NCBI RefSeq assembly: GCF_003386285.1 | Contig: NZ_QPNC01000024.1 | Span: 1 to 64,000, forward strand | From: Nocardiopsis sp. FIRDI 009 | GTDB taxonomy: Bacteria > Actinomycetota > Actinomycetes > Streptosporangiales > Streptosporangiaceae | Direction: 5' to 3' | DNA: 64,000 nucleotides | Shown: one piece after another, positions 63,298 through 64,000 of the stretch | Layout: the number at the start of each line of letters is the position of its first letter | Position numbering within the stretch: the first letter of the stretch is position 1 | The notes under the pieces: model-generated | Told to the model about the DNA's origin: nothing | The model's database searches: none | The model's input: the letters and a program-made list of their open reading frames with translations, nothing else | Position numbers and translations under genes: made by a program

Positions 63298-64000
63298 ATG
63301 GCTCGCGCGTGGGTCTACGACCGCACCAAGGACAAGACGTACAACGAGGCCGTGAGGAAGGCCAAGGACACCAAACGCACCCCACCCGCCCGGTGGATGG
63401 TCCGCTACTACGACCCCTCCGGCCGGATCAAGAGCGGCGGCACCTTCAAGAAGAAGCCCGACGCGGAGAAGAAGCAGACCGAGATCGAGAACAGCCTCCA
63501 CGAGGGCTCCTACCGCAACCCCAACGACGGCAAGGCCACCTTCGGGGAACAGGCCGAGAAGTGGCTGATCACCCGCACCGACATCAAGCGGTCGACCTGG
63601 TGGAAGTACCGGGGCCTGCTGGACCTGTACCTCCTCTCCCGGTGGGGTGAGATCCCTCTTTCGGCAATCCACACCGAGGACATTGCCGTCTGGATCGCGG
63701 AGATGCAGAAGCCGCGGGAGGAAGGCGGCTCGAACCTCGGGGCCTCCCAGACCCGGCACGTGCACAGCGTCCTGTCCATGGTCCTAGGCTGGTGCGTCCC
63801 TCGGCGCATCCCGTTCAACCCGGCCAAGGGCGTCCCGCTGCCCAAGCCGTCCGAGGCCGAACACGTCTACCTCGACCACGTCCAAGTGGAACGGCTCGCG
63901 AACGCCGCTGAGTCTCTGCGCACCGCCTACGACCAGGTGGCGGCGGGCGCTCGGATCAACCGGCCGCTCATTCTCCTGCTCGCCTACACGGGCCTGCGCT
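63298..64000 (+). CDS. int: tyrosine-type site-specific integrase (cut by window end)
   Basis: 234 residues visible. An N-terminal AP2-like arm-binding part (RWMVRYYDPSGRIKSGGTFKKKPDAEKKQTEIE), the core-binding SAM-like domain (EKWLITRTDIKRSTWWKYRGLL...) and the start of the catalytic domain. The window ends just after YTGLR, the first catalytic Arg. ATG 63298 has GGAAGGA upstream. It recombines attP with the tRNA 3' end; the intact tRNA is expected beyond the window. Confidence 0.92.
   Translation, partial: MARAWVYDRTKDKTYNEAVRKAKDTKRTPPARWMVRYYDPSGRIKSGGTFKKKPDAEKKQTEIENSLHEGSYRNPNDGKATFGEQAEKWLITRTDIKRSTWWKYRGLLDLYLLSRWGEIPLSAIHTEDIAVWIAEMQKPREEGGSNLGASQTRHVHSVLSMVLGWCVPRRIPFNPAKGVPLPKPSEAEHVYLDHVQVERLANAAESLRTAYDQVAAGARINRPLILLLAYTGLR

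Larger units (their letters stand above)
52903..64000. mobile_element. actinomycete integrative and conjugative element (pSAM2 type), left part
   Basis: Hallmark modules occur together: KorSA-like repressor, Nudix (Pif-like), Pra-like protein, TraB/FtsK translocase, RepSA-like initiator, excisionase and tyrosine integrase, beginning at a tRNA 3' fragment. The right end lies beyond 64000. Such elements excise, replicate by rolling circle and move as double-stranded DNA through TraB. Confidence 0.85.

Overview
The window is GC-rich actinomycete chromosome. The GC-rich codons, the CBM2-linked secreted pectate lyase, the T7SS/ESX-type polymorphic toxin, the DUF6177/DUF6243/DUF5993 families and the pSAM2-like integrative element together suggest a Nocardiopsis-like member of the Streptosporangiales. 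This is an inference from gene content; there is no 16S gene in the window.

Layout. 1-4.3 kb: a small protein, a secreted pectate lyase and a CopB-type metal ATPase. 4.35-5.4 kb: an IS5-family insertion sequence with a frame-disrupted transposase. 5.4-10.9 kb: a tightly coupled four-gene operon of WXG-like proteins, a large secreted toxin and its probable immunity protein, followed by a DUF6177 gene. 11-15.2 kb: a TetR/FAD-monooxygenase pair with tandem operators, a PAP2 phosphatase and a FadR-type regulator. 15.2-19.1 kb: a pyruvate dehydrogenase operon (pdhA-pdhB-pdhC) behind a promoter with a palindromic operator. 19.2-31.9 kb: mostly housekeeping genes (DsbB-like protein, lysC-asd, recR-ybaB, dnaX, SRP RNA, tRNA-Ser). 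32-40.9 kb: accessory metabolism and regulators (DUF418 protein, alpha/beta hydrolase, GNAT, PaaX, FadH-like reductase, PadR, ArsR).

41.1-52.65 kb is a class III lanthipeptide biosynthetic cluster. It holds a sensor kinase, one LanKC synthetase, five consecutive small precursor peptides, two ABC exporter half-units, a NarL-type response regulator and an ABC ATPase/permease pair that may give self-protection. All five precursors share a leader motif (LDLQ or LNLQ) and carry tandem S-x-x-S-x-x-x-C motifs, the signature of labionin bridges as in labyrinthopeptins. Four have two motifs one residue apart; the fifth has three. This is the most interesting system in the window.

From about 52.9 kb to beyond the window end lies an actinomycete integrative and conjugative element (AICE, pSAM2 type). 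Its left boundary is a 3' tRNA fragment that still has its own terminator. Inside are inverted repeats, a low-GC SLATT/DUF4231-type 2TM membrane cargo gene, a flavoprotein and Nudix (Pif-like) pair, a KorSA-like GntR repressor with four copies of its probable operator, a second GntR regulator with its own ACTTG-N6-CAAGT operators, a Pra-like protein, a TraB/FtsK DNA translocase, two small membrane proteins on the opposite strand, a RepSA-like initiator, an excisionase and a tyrosine integrase cut off by the window end. The two GntR proteins probably keep the transfer and replication modules silent until induction.
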